A stretch of 22,966 bases of DNA from Acidobacteriota bacterium (GTDB taxonomy: Bacteria; Acidobacteriota; Blastocatellia; Pyrinomonadales; Pyrinomonadaceae), in contig JAEWBM010000007.1 of the NCBI GenBank assembly GCA_023391155.1, positions 1 through 22,966 on the forward strand, given 5' to 3'. This document shows positions 7,454 to 14,072 of the stretch, piece by piece (the stretch's first letter is position 1; the number at the start of each line of letters is the position of its first letter). A program made the translations under genes and the position numbers. Below the pieces are notes generated by a model that saw only the letters and a list, made by a program, of their open reading frames with translations, was not told where the DNA came from and did not search any database.

Positions 7454-7476
7454 GTTGTCTCCGGGTCAGAGACAAC
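7454..7476. other. Perfect hairpin between convergent genes
   Basis: GTTGTCTC (7454-7461) and GAGACAAC (7469-7476) form an 8-bp perfect stem with a 7-nt loop (CGGGTCA). Being between two convergent genes, it could act as a bidirectional transcript end. Neither side has a T run, so it is not a classical intrinsic terminator. Confidence 0.4.
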
Positions 7477-7499
7477 TGCGAAACACAGATATCATCTTC

Positions 7500-7562
7500 C
7501 AATTCACAATTCGCCAATCAACAATTAACAATTGTCCGTTATCCATTGTCCGTTGTCCGTTG
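7500..7562. repeat. Heptamer-periodic intergenic element overlapping the moaE 3' end
   Basis: Sixty-three bases read as nine consecutive 7-mers. First come five CAATT-type units (CAATTCA at 7500, CAATTCG at 7507, a CAATC variant, ACAATTA at 7521, ACAATTG at 7528). Then four TCCRTTG-type units follow (TCCGTTA at 7535, TCCATTG, TCCGTTG and TCCGTTG up to 7562). The left units are CAA-rich and the right ones TTG-rich, giving a loose inverted symmetry around 7534. The last five sense codons and the stop of moaE lie inside the element. It resembles in principle the short heptameric repeats of cyanobacteria; no function is evident. Confidence 0.75.
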
Positions 7563-7979
7563 ATCCTCGCCCTCGATCCAGACCTCACCGTCCCGAAAAA
7601 CCTCTTTTTTCCAGATGGGGACTGTGCGTTTTAGTTCGCGGATAAGCCATTCGCATGCGCCGAAGGCCGCTCGGCGATGGGGGGCGGATACGCTGATGAC
7701 GACGCTGGTCTCGCCGATCTCGAGGCGGCCCAGCCGATGGATGATCGCGATGTGCGAGACGTCGAATTCCGCATGTGCAGCGTCGATCAACTTCTGCATC
7801 TCTTTGAGCGCCATCGGCTCGTAGGCCTCGTAGACCAGATACTCGGTCTCGCGGCCCTTGGTGAACTTGCGGACGTACCCGTCGAGCGTCACCGTCGCCC
7901 CGCAATCATCGCTGACGAACCGCCGGGCAGCGGCCCCGACATCGATGGGATCGGTTGTGAGTTCGATGTGGTCGGTCAT
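7539..7979 (-). CDS. moaE: Molybdopterin synthase catalytic subunit MoaE
   Basis: A 146-residue MoaE, the large subunit of molybdopterin synthase. It transfers sulfur from two MoaD thiocarboxylates to cyclic pyranopterin monophosphate during molybdenum cofactor synthesis in the cytosol. Recognisable blocks are TLDGYVRKFTKGRETEYLVYE (split near residue 40), AIIHRLGRLEIGE (78-90), SAPHRRAAFGACEWLI (98-113, the conserved His-Arg pair) and VPIWKKEVF (120-128), which carries the active-site lysines. Length is normal (about 140-150). The start overlaps the stop of the upstream secreted-protein gene by ATGA, showing it is read with it and moaD. The C-terminal tail RTTDNG is encoded inside a heptamer repeat, so this end may have been altered by the repeat. 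Confidence 0.95.
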   Translation of the reverse strand: MTDHIELTTDPIDVGAAARRFVSDDCGATVTLDGYVRKFTKGRETEYLVYEAYEPMALKEMQKLIDAAHAEFDVSHIAIIHRLGRLEIGETSVVISVSAPHRRAAFGACEWLIRELKRTVPIWKKEVFRDGEVWIEGEDQRTTDNG

Positions 7980-8809
7980 TTCGGAGAGATCGTGGAAATA
8001 AGAGTCTTGATCGTGTTTAAGGACGGCCTGAATTCTTCGTCACGAAATTTCTGAAGTCTTTCACTTTCAGAATCGAGATATTCACCTACGCAATCGTTGA
8101 TCTCGGGATATTCATACTCAAGGCATTTCTCTCGAATACTGCCGTCCACGAAGTCGATGCCCGTTGGCAACTCGTCATGGATGACGCTGAATCGAGCCCC
8201 GACATAGTACTTCCCGTCTTGTGTCAGTCCCTGGAAATTTGCCGTGAGCTCTTCATTTTTAAGAGGGTTTGGAAGCAATTCTTGGCTGTACTGCGTCACG
8301 AAGAGCACGCCGTTGATATTGGAATAGCTGAGATATTCTTCCTTGGCCCTAATAGACCACCCGGCGTTGTTGTAAGGGAAATCGAACACGTCCTTAAACT
8401 GGCGAAAATGTTCAGGTTTTTCATTTACAAGTTTTCGGATCAGTTCGACTGCTTTACTAAAATTGGGATAGGCCGCCGCGAAATCATCTTCCGTCGGATC
8501 GAAAGTAGGTACGATACAAATAAAGGAATACGCTGGATGGAAATATCGGGATCCCTTTTCCAACGCAGGAAGTGGACGCTTTGCTTCCAGATGAAAACAG
8601 GTGTGAGCCGGAGCATCGATGGGAAATGAACCGTCTGCGGTTTCATCGACCCGCGTCTTAGCAACCGTCGTAACACGCGCCTCGCCAAACTCCTCGATGG
8701 AGTATTGAAATGGGATCCGATGCTCTCCGGCGTTTTTCTCCGTGTCTTGCGCTAGACAAGCGGTGGACAGAAAAACGATCGGAAGAATCAGTAATAAGCT
8801 TGTTCGCAT
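7976..8809 (-). CDS. Unknown exported protein between moaD and moaE
   Basis: I do not recognise this 277-residue protein. The start chosen is the ATG at 8809 (MRTSLLLILPIVFL...), because it opens a clean signal peptide (cleavage likely after CLA, before QDTEK). The longer frame to 8878 would overlap moaD and put 23 charged residues ahead of the signal. STAC is a weak lipobox, so a lipoprotein is possible but less likely. The mature part is acidic and mixed, with segments such as AHTCFHLEAKRPLPALEKG, RYFHPAYSFICIVPTF, NNAGWSIRAKEEYLSY and FQGLTQDGKYYVGARFSV, and Cys residues that could pair outside the cell (HTC, FIC, EKC, NDC). No catalytic motif is seen. It is 25 bp after moaD and overlaps moaE by 4 bp, so it is transcribed with them. 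Base composition is somewhat more AT-rich than its neighbours. Confidence 0.75.
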   Translation of the reverse strand: MRTSLLLILPIVFLSTACLAQDTEKNAGEHRIPFQYSIEEFGEARVTTVAKTRVDETADGSFPIDAPAHTCFHLEAKRPLPALEKGSRYFHPAYSFICIVPTFDPTEDDFAAAYPNFSKAVELIRKLVNEKPEHFRQFKDVFDFPYNNAGWSIRAKEEYLSYSNINGVLFVTQYSQELLPNPLKNEELTANFQGLTQDGKYYVGARFSVIHDELPTGIDFVDGSIREKCLEYEYPEINDCVGEYLDSESERLQKFRDEEFRPSLNTIKTLISTISPK

Positions 8810-8834
8810 GTCAATACTCTCGGATCGCTCTAGT

Positions 8835-9077
8835 CTATCCACCCGACACCGCCGTAAAAACCGCGAGCGTGTCGCCATCGGCGAGGGGTGTTTGGGCGTC
8901 TACGTACTCTTCGTTAACGGCAAAGAGCAGTTTGTGGCGTGTTAGTGCGGGGTGCTTTTCGATCAGCGAAGACATCGCCGCGCCGGCTGTGGCGCTATCG
9001 CCCGTTTCAAACGTGGATTCCCGAGTGCCGGCTACGTCTGCCGTTGCGCCGAAGAATAATACCGTAACCCTTGCCAT
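8835..9077 (-). CDS. moaD: Molybdopterin synthase sulfur carrier subunit MoaD
   Basis: An 80-residue ubiquitin-fold protein starting MARVTVLFFGATADVAG and ending TAVSGG. The C-terminal Gly-Gly is the residue pair that is adenylated and turned into a thiocarboxylate for sulfur donation to MoaE. VNEEYVDAQTPLADGDTLAV is the typical second half of MoaD. The frame also allows GTG at 9080 one codon upstream; the ATG at 9077 is preferred because it directly follows and gives the normal length. No Shine-Dalgarno is visible. It is the first gene of the moaD / exported unknown / moaE cluster. Its 5' end overlaps the promoter of the divergent cardiolipin-synthase-like gene, so the two could influence each other. 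Confidence 0.92.
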   Translation of the reverse strand: MARVTVLFFGATADVAGTRESTFETGDSATAGAAMSSLIEKHPALTRHKLLFAVNEEYVDAQTPLADGDTLAVFTAVSGG

Positions 9078-9087
9078 CACGATAATT

Positions 9088-9115
9088 CTGACAAACTTTG
9101 GGCGTTCTGTATAAT
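9088..9115 (+). promoter_or_regulatory. Strong sigma70-like promoter for the phospholipase D-family gene
   Basis: CTGACA (9088-9093, 5 of 6 to TTGACA), a 16-bp spacer and a perfect TATAAT (9110-9115). The start point near 9122 leaves a leader of about 19 nt before the ATG at 9141. This is the best promoter match in the left half of the window. Confidence 0.6.
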
Positions 9116-9140
9116 CTCAGTAGTTGCTGCACCTTGAGGG

Positions 9141-10580
9141 ATGGACACGAAACTTGCAGAGCGGCCCGCAGTTGAGATCGACCTTCCCGTCATCGATCGG
9201 GAATTCATCGATCGGACTTTAGAGCGCGTAACCGGCGCGGAGTTGATCACCGGCAACGATCTCGAACTGCTGGTCGATGCCGCCGAAAATTACCCCGCCT
9301 GGCTGAATGCCATCGCAGGTGCCGAGCACCGCATCTTTTTTGAAAGCTATATCATTCACGGCGACGATCAGGGCCGCCTGTTCGCCGACGCACTGATCGC
9401 GAAAGCCGAAGACGGCGTTGAGGTCAAGGTCATCTACGATTGGATGGGCGGCTTTGGCAAAACGCCTCGCAGCTTTTGGCGGCGGCTTCGCAACCACGGC
9501 ATCGAGGTGCGATGTTACAACCCGCCGAATCCTCTCGACCCGCTCGGCATCTTCAGCCGGGACCATCGCAAAACCATCATTGTCGATGGGCGTATCGCCT
9601 TTGTGACGGGACTCTGCGTCGGACGCGACTGGGTCGGCGACGAGGCAAAGGGCATCCCGCCGTGGCGCGATACGGGTGTCGGGCTGACAGGCCCCGCCGT
9701 CGCCGAGGTCGAGGCCGCATTTGCAGAGGTCTGGGCGACGATGGGCGAACCGCTCGAACCTAAACTTCTTGAGCCGATAGTTGAGCTGCTGCCGACGGGA
9801 AGCACCGCGCTTCGCGTCGTTCAAAGCGTTCCGGGCACGGCCCATATCTACCGGATGGATCAGCTTCTCGCCGTCACCGCCCGTGAACGGATGTGGATAA
9901 CGGACGCTTACTTCATCGGGGTTCCCTCTTATTTGCAGACGCTTAAGGACGCCTCGCTTGACGGGGTGGACGTCCGGATACTGGTTCCACAATCGACCGA
10001 TATCGGCATTATCCGCGACACGACGCGGTCGACATATCGCCCGCTGCTCGAAGCCGGGATAAGAGTGTTCGAATGGAACGGGCCGATGATGCACGCAAAG
10101 ACCGCGGTCTTTGACGGCCATTTCTCGCGGGTCGGGTCTACAAATCTCAACGTTGCGAGCTGGTTCGGGAACTATGAGTTGGACGTGATGGTCGAGGATG
10201 CGGATTTCGGGCGGCAGATGGAAGAGATGTTCATCCGCGACATGGCCAACTCGACTGAGATCGTCCTCAGCGAGACATATAAGAAGCGGAATAGGCTGCC
10301 GGTCCGCAAGCGTATCCCGCGTAAGGGCGGCGGCAGTATGCGAAAGGCCACTGCCGGGGCGCTCAATGCCGCGACCTCGATCGGTTCGGCGATCGCAAAA
10401 AAGGCTGCTCTCGGCGCCGCGGAGGCAAAGCTCCTCTTCATGACCTCTTTCGCACTCATCGGCCTGGCACTGCTTTTTTACTTTTTCCCGCGAGGGACGT
10501 CGATACCGATAATCGCTTTGCTGCTATTACTGGCGATCCCTACGCTGATAAAAGCCATCCAAAACTACCGGAACAGCTGA
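9141..10580 (+). CDS. Cardiolipin synthase-like phospholipase D family protein with C-terminal membrane anchor
   Basis: A 479-residue protein with two HKD phospholipase D motifs: HRKTIIVDG (His142, Lys144, Asp149) and HAKTAVFDGHFSRVGSTNLN (His318, Lys320, Asp325). Two such motifs with this spacing are typical of bacterial cardiolipin synthases (ClsB-like), which join phosphatidylglycerol with a second phospholipid. Canonical ClsA has two N-terminal membrane helices. Here the N-terminus is soluble and two helices lie at the C-terminus (about 433-451 and 457-475, LLFMTSFALIGLALLFYFF and a following leucine-rich segment), so the catalytic part is tethered from the other end. GAGGG abuts the ATG. 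The stop overlaps the next start (TGATG), coupling it to an EEP phosphoesterase. A phospholipase or other phosphatidyl transferase cannot be excluded. Confidence 0.88.
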   Translation: MDTKLAERPAVEIDLPVIDREFIDRTLERVTGAELITGNDLELLVDAAENYPAWLNAIAGAEHRIFFESYIIHGDDQGRLFADALIAKAEDGVEVKVIYDWMGGFGKTPRSFWRRLRNHGIEVRCYNPPNPLDPLGIFSRDHRKTIIVDGRIAFVTGLCVGRDWVGDEAKGIPPWRDTGVGLTGPAVAEVEAAFAEVWATMGEPLEPKLLEPIVELLPTGSTALRVVQSVPGTAHIYRMDQLLAVTARERMWITDAYFIGVPSYLQTLKDASLDGVDVRILVPQSTDIGIIRDTTRSTYRPLLEAGIRVFEWNGPMMHAKTAVFDGHFSRVGSTNLNVASWFGNYELDVMVEDADFGRQMEEMFIRDMANSTEIVLSETYKKRNRLPVRKRIPRKGGGSMRKATAGALNAATSIGSAIAKKAALGAAEAKLLFMTSFALIGLALLFYFFPRGTSIPIIALLLLLAIPTLIKAIQNYRNS

Positions 10581-11302
10581 TGAATACGGTTAAGATCGCC
10601 ACATACAATGTTCACAAGTGCGTCGGGATGGATCGGCGCTATTCGCCCGAGCGTATCGTTAAGGTGCTGCAAGAGATAGATGCGGACATCATCGCCTTGC
10701 AAGAGGTCGTCGGGCACGCGGCGGCCGCCGAGCGGGATCATCAGGCAGAGTATATTGCCGACGCTCTCGATATGGATTTTCGGCTTGGCGAGGCGCGACG
10801 GATAAACGGTGCGGAGTACGGCAATGTGATACTTAGCCGCCTGCCGATCAGCGACCATCAAGCCTATGATATTAGCGTCCTGAAATACGAACCCCGCGGG
10901 GCTCTGAGGGCCGAGATCAGCCTCAATGGCGAAGGCTCCCTGCATTTTGTGAACCTGCACATGGGCACGTCCTTCTTTGAACGGCGCAAGCAGGTGCACA
11001 AGCTATTGGCCGAGCACGTGCTGGATCATCCTGAGTTTGTTGGAAAGCGGATCGTCGCGGGAGATTTTAACGAATGGGTGAGCGGTATTACGACTAAGCT
11101 GTTTAAGACTAACTTTCAGAGCATCGACCCCAAACTGCACTTGGGCCGCACGCGAACCTTTCCCGGCATACTCCCGCTGGTGCACCTCGACCATGTATAT
11201 TTTGACGAACGATTTTGGCTCCGCGACGCGTTTCTGCACCGCAGCCGCACAGCACTTATCGCCAGCGACCATCTGCCGATAGTCGCCGAATTCGAATACT
11301 AA
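10580..11302 (+). CDS. Endonuclease/exonuclease/phosphatase (EEP) family protein
   Basis: A 240-residue EEP (DNase I-like) metal-dependent phosphoesterase. The family residues are in order: ATYNVHK with Asn10, LQEV with Glu42, VNLHMG, GDFNEW with Asp162 and Asn164, LDHVYF, and the terminal SDHLP with Asp230 and His231. There is no signal peptide or transmembrane segment, so it should act in the cytosol or at the membrane face. It starts within the stop of the phospholipase D-family gene (TGATG, 1-nt overlap). EEP proteins next to cardiolipin-synthase homologues recur in bacteria, which favours a phospholipid-head-group or phosphodiester role over DNA repair, but the substrate is not visible in the sequence. 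Ends 3 bp before convergent thiG. Confidence 0.87.
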   Translation: MNTVKIATYNVHKCVGMDRRYSPERIVKVLQEIDADIIALQEVVGHAAAAERDHQAEYIADALDMDFRLGEARRINGAEYGNVILSRLPISDHQAYDISVLKYEPRGALRAEISLNGEGSLHFVNLHMGTSFFERRKQVHKLLAEHVLDHPEFVGKRIVAGDFNEWVSGITTKLFKTNFQSIDPKLHLGRTRTFPGILPLVHLDHVYFDERFWLRDAFLHRSRTALIASDHLPIVAEFEY

Positions 11303-11305
11303 ATC

Positions 11306-12076
11306 TTATTTGATCGCGCCCTGGAGGGGGCTGGAGGCAGAGGCGTAAAGCCGCTTTGGCATGCGTCCGGCGAGGTAGCCAAGACGGCCCGCTTCGACGG
11401 CGAGTTTCATCGCGAATGCCATTTGTTCGGCATCTCCGGCTTCGGCAATGGCGGTGTTCATCAAGATGGCATCTGCGCCAAGTTCCATGGCTACTGCCGC
11501 GTCCGACGGCACGCCGACACCGGCATCGACGATAATCATCGCATCGGGAAGCTGTTCGCGCATGATACGTAGGTTTGACGGATTCTGAACGCCCATGCCT
11601 GAGCCGATCGGGGCAGCGAGCGGCATCACAGCGGGACAGCCGGCGTCAAGTAGCTTTTTGGCCATGATCAGATCATCGGTGAAATAGGGCAGGACGATAA
11701 ACCCTTCTTTGACCAGCACTCTTGCGGCCTCCAGGGTCTGTTCGTTGTCGGGAAGAAGCGTGACCTGATCGCCGATGACCTCGAGCTTTATCCATTCTGT
11801 TTCCAGGGCTTCGCGGGCAAGACGCGCGGTGCGGATGGCATGGTCCGCGTCATAGCAGCCGGCGGTGTTGGGAAGGATCTGCATCGCCGGATCGAGATGG
11901 TCGAGGAACGATTCGGTCTTCCGGTCCAGCGGCACGCGGTTCACCGCAACGGTCACCATCTCGGCACCGGACGCCTTATGCGCGGCCTTCATCTCATCGT
12001 ACGAGCGGTACTTCCCCGTCCCGATGATCAAACGGGAACTAAACTCTTTGCCTGCGAGTACAAATTTATCTGCCAT
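11306..12076 (-). CDS. thiG: Thiazole synthase ThiG
   Basis: A 256-residue ThiG, the TIM-barrel enzyme that builds the thiazole phosphate moiety of thiamine from deoxyxylulose phosphate, dehydroglycine and the ThiS thiocarboxylate. Family signatures are LIIGTGKYRSYDEM (17-30), TVAVNRVPLDR, LPNTAGCYDADHAIRTA, WIKLEVIGD with the Schiff-base lysine at 98, VMPLAAPIGSGMGVQNP and the phosphate-binding IIVDAGVGVPSDAAVAMELG. Length is normal. It follows thiS by 40 bp on the same strand. No thiE, thiO/thiH or thiF is adjacent, so the rest of the pathway must be encoded elsewhere. The ATG at 12076 starts MADKFVLAGKEF, the usual ThiG opening. Confidence 0.96.
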   Translation of the reverse strand: MADKFVLAGKEFSSRLIIGTGKYRSYDEMKAAHKASGAEMVTVAVNRVPLDRKTESFLDHLDPAMQILPNTAGCYDADHAIRTARLAREALETEWIKLEVIGDQVTLLPDNEQTLEAARVLVKEGFIVLPYFTDDLIMAKKLLDAGCPAVMPLAAPIGSGMGVQNPSNLRIMREQLPDAMIIVDAGVGVPSDAAVAMELGADAILMNTAIAEAGDAEQMAFAMKLAVEAGRLGYLAGRMPKRLYASASSPLQGAIK

Positions 12077-12116
12077 TTGATGTGATTTTCACGCAATGCC
12101 GCCGCGAACGCAAAGC

Positions 12117-12320
12117 TCAACCGCCGCCGACGAAGTGGATCACCTCGATACGGTCGGAGTCGTTCACTTGGGTTTCGGGCCAGTCCTGTTTGCGGACTAC
12201 CTCTTTATTAAGCTCGATGGCGACGCGCTGACGTGGTAACGAAAAAAGATCGAGCAGCCGGTCAACTGTGACCGCGCCGTCGATCTTACGTTCTTCGCCG
12301 TTCAATACTATCGTTATCAT
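12117..12320 (-). CDS. thiS: Thiamine biosynthesis sulfur carrier protein ThiS
   Basis: A 67-residue ubiquitin-like sulfur carrier starting MITIVLNGEERKID and ending VIHFVGGG. The C-terminal Gly-Gly is adenylated and sulfurised to a thiocarboxylate that ThiG uses. VAIELNKEVVRKQDW is the typical ThiS middle. The frame opens 7 codons earlier at a GTG (12341), but the ATG at 12320 gives the standard ThiS start. It precedes thiG in the same direction. No TPP riboswitch can be fitted into the ~50 bp between it and the upstream gene, so thiamine control, if any, would have to come from further upstream or not be riboswitch-based. Confidence 0.93.
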   Translation of the reverse strand: MITIVLNGEERKIDGAVTVDRLLDLFSLPRQRVAIELNKEVVRKQDWPETQVNDSDRIEVIHFVGGG

Positions 12321-12370
12321 TCCGCTCAAGATAAGTTTCACCTATCGAGCGGAGTTTTCCAAATGCGCGG

Positions 12371-13327
12371 CTACCCGTGCGAGATGGGTCGGCGGAGCTC
12401 GGTCTCTTCGCCGTCGCTCAACACCCTTACGAGCAAGGCGGCGCGGCCGTTCTTAAAGGAAGGGATATCCACGGTCATCTGTGCCAGGCCGTTCTCGTCG
12501 GTCCAAGAGTGAAAGATCAGCGGCCTGAAACTGGACCCGATGACCTTTATCATCACCTCGGCGTGCGAAACGACCTTTCGTGCGGTGCCTCGGCATACTA
12601 TGATCTTGATCTCGCGGCTTTCACCGCCCTTCAGCTTTTTATCACCTAGAAGTTCGACCTCGAGCCGCGTATTAGAGGGACGTTCGCCGCCGGCCAACTC
12701 GCTGTCGAGCGCCACGACAGCAGAATCAGGAACAAACTCTTCCCCGATTATCGCCACCGGTTCAACCACCGTTTCCGCGGCGGCCATTATCTTGTCGAGA
12801 TCGGCAAGAGAACCGGTCTCAGGTTTGGGTATCGGGAACATCAGTTCGCCCGAATCCGGGTGGGGAACTGCAAAAGAGCTCTCCGGCAGCGGTTCGTCCG
12901 GAACTGCCGGCGCATGGCCTTCGCCGGCAACCACGGCCTCCACAGGTGCGGCCTTCTTGCTTTTTCCGTTCTTTCCGTTTTTGGTGCCGAGGCTCTTCAG
13001 CTCGCCGATGCGGCCCGCCTTGATCGCCGCGCAGATCAGGCGATGCTGGCGGTTGAGACGTTCCTCAAGCAGTTTTTCGTCAAAGCCCGACGTGACCAGG
13101 TCGTCGTAGGGGGCTCGCTTGCTTGCCAGAATAGTGCCGCCGTTATAAACGAGGGACAGTATGATCGGCTTGGTGAGGCCCTTGTCTTCCGTTTGGACGT
13201 GATATGTCACGCCTTCGAATTCGATATCTGTATTGTACCCGGTGATCACGTTTGATAGTTTGAGGACCGCAGGAGTTCGGCCTGAAGGTGAGATTTCGGC
13301 TCCGTAGAGCCATTCAAACGATAGCAT
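12371..13327 (-). CDS. Conserved unknown protein upstream of thiSG
   Basis: I can assign no function to this 318-residue protein. The N-terminal ~110 residues form a compact block with GYNTDIEFEGVTYHVQTEDKG (split at residue 30), IILSLVYNGGTILASKRAPY and a helical LEERLNRQHRLICAAIKAG. My recollection is that this block recurs in acidobacterial unknowns. A low-complexity linker follows (KNGKNGKSKKAAPVEAVV and Pro/Glu-rich sequence). The C-terminal ~100 residues (LEVELLGDKKLKGGESREIK, then FRPLIFHSWTDENGLAQMTV) look like an Ig-like beta domain. There is no signal peptide. The start is uncertain: GTG at 13423 is unlikely because it would sit on the nuo promoter, ATG at 13327 is chosen, and GTG at 13249 would begin at the conserved block. 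It lies 50 bp upstream of thiS on the same strand. Confidence 0.72.
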   Translation of the reverse strand: MLSFEWLYGAEISPSGRTPAVLKLSNVITGYNTDIEFEGVTYHVQTEDKGLTKPIILSLVYNGGTILASKRAPYDDLVTSGFDEKLLEERLNRQHRLICAAIKAGRIGELKSLGTKNGKNGKSKKAAPVEAVVAGEGHAPAVPDEPLPESSFAVPHPDSGELMFPIPKPETGSLADLDKIMAAAETVVEPVAIIGEEFVPDSAVVALDSELAGGERPSNTRLEVELLGDKKLKGGESREIKIIVCRGTARKVVSHAEVMIKVIGSSFRPLIFHSWTDENGLAQMTVDIPSFKNGRAALLVRVLSDGEETELRRPISHG

Positions 13328-13350
13328 ATCGCTCGCGGCCGGGTCAATGA

Positions 13351-13356
13351 AATATA
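13351..13356 (-). promoter_or_regulatory. Possible -10 box for the unknown gene upstream of thiSG
   Basis: On the minus strand TATATT (13351-13356) precedes the ATG at 13327 by 23 bp, putting the transcript start near 13344. No good -35 is seen. If used, it excludes the longer GTG start at 13423 and supports the 318-residue form. Confidence 0.25.
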
Positions 13357-13416
13357 CCCCAAACGGGTGTCGGCCTTGGTCCGCTGAGGAGGTGAGGAGA
13401 CCGTTAGGACAGTGCC

Positions 13417-13445
13417 TTGACACTAACCAACGCTTAACTTACGAT
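13417..13445 (+). promoter_or_regulatory. Sigma70-like promoter of the nuo operon
   Basis: A perfect TTGACA (13417-13422), a 17-bp spacer and TACGAT (13440-13445, 4 of 6 with the key TA...T) lie upstream of nuoA. The start point would be near 13452, leaving a leader of about 78 nt. No other good promoter is seen before the operon. Confidence 0.55.
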
Positions 13446-13529
13446 TTACTTTGTTCCAAAGTATTAATGCTCTGCGGCGGCCAAGCTCGGGCCGGAGAGC
13501 AATATTGCATTTCTGTCCATAGAAAATAA

Positions 13530-14021
13530 ATGCCGACAAGCTTTAGCATAATGGATTACGCGCCTGTCGCGATGATGTTTCTTGTTGCGTTTGGATTCGC
13601 GGCAAGCCAGCTCATCGTTACACAATTGATCGGGCCTCGAAAGCGTACTGCCACAAAGCTGATGCCGTATGAAAGCGGCAAGGACCCCATCGGTACGGCA
13701 CGCGACCGCTTTTCGATAAAGTTCTATGTCGTGGCGGTAACCTTTCTGCTGTTCGATCTTGAAATTCTGTTTATGGTGCCGTTTGCTGTTGCATTTAAGC
13801 AGCTCTTGGCAATGGAGAAAGCGACCGGCGTCCTGTACGGCACGATCGCATTTGTCGGCATCCTTATCTTTCTGGCCACGGTCGTGATCGGCCTTTTATA
13901 TGATTGGAAGAAGGGTGCATTCGACTGGAGCAAGCAGGCACGAGCATCGGCACGGGCACAGGCGATATCGATGCGCGGCGGCGAAAAGCCGGCTGCCGAA
14001 GGAATGAAGCGGGCGGCATAA
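13530..14021 (+). CDS. nuoA: NADH-quinone oxidoreductase subunit A
   Basis: A 163-residue membrane subunit of respiratory complex I, near the quinone site at the junction of the two arms. Three transmembrane helices are visible: about 10-32, 66-90 and 97-122. The NuoA signature KLMPYESGKDPIG is followed by RFSIKFYVVAVTFLLFDLEI, with the acidic residues of helix 2. The loop has Ser where ND3 has the well-known Cys, as in many bacteria. The C-terminal tail (about 40 residues, Ala/Arg-rich) is longer than in most NuoA proteins. First gene of nuoABCDEF-thx-GHJK. No Shine-Dalgarno precedes the ATG; a second in-frame ATG (MDYAPV) lies seven codons in. Confidence 0.95.
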   Translation: MPTSFSIMDYAPVAMMFLVAFGFAASQLIVTQLIGPRKRTATKLMPYESGKDPIGTARDRFSIKFYVVAVTFLLFDLEILFMVPFAVAFKQLLAMEKATGVLYGTIAFVGILIFLATVVIGLLYDWKKGAFDWSKQARASARAQAISMRGGEKPAAEGMKRAA

Positions 14022-14042
14022 CGCAAAGAATTTGCCTGCATC

Positions 14043-14068
14043 GGTTCGCGGGCAGAAATAATCGAACC
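14043..14068. other. Inverted repeat in the nuoA-nuoB spacer
   Basis: GGTTCG (14043-14048) pairs with CGAACC (14063-14068) across a 14-nt loop, ending 4 bp before the nuoB ATG. It is weak on its own; it is listed because the next four nuo spacers also carry inverted repeats. Confidence 0.25.
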
Positions 14069-14072
14069 TGGT

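Larger units (their letters stand above)
7208..7538. other. Repeat-rich gap between two convergent genes
   Basis: This is the only gene-free stretch over 300 bp. It lies between the stops of the HD hydrolase and moaE. It contains a 21-bp tandem array, a perfect 8-bp hairpin and the first half of a heptamer-periodic array. Long frames are open through it on both strands because the 21-bp unit is a multiple of three without stops. No homology, initiation signal or conserved domain supports them. There is no hairpin with a T tract, so no canonical terminator is recognised. Confidence 0.8.

Noticed and set aside
7047..7517. Minus-strand frame of 156 codons with an AGKRSDL-type repeat
   Set aside because: It has the same origin as the plus-strand frame. 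Its second half is antisense to the firmly assigned HD hydrolase.
7194..7634. Plus-strand frame of 146 codons with a SFPGEIG-type heptapeptide repeat
   Set aside because: It is a product of the 21-bp array, which has no stops in any frame. It overlaps the end of the HD gene and runs antisense into moaE, with no start signal or homology.
9219..10121. 300-codon minus-strand frame opposite the phospholipase D-family gene
   Set aside because: It is a shadow of a well-conserved coding strand with both HKD motifs; it has no recognisable domain.
12321..12370. TPP riboswitch upstream of thiS
   Set aside because: Only ~50 bp are available and no conserved THI-box elements (such as CTGAGA) are seen.
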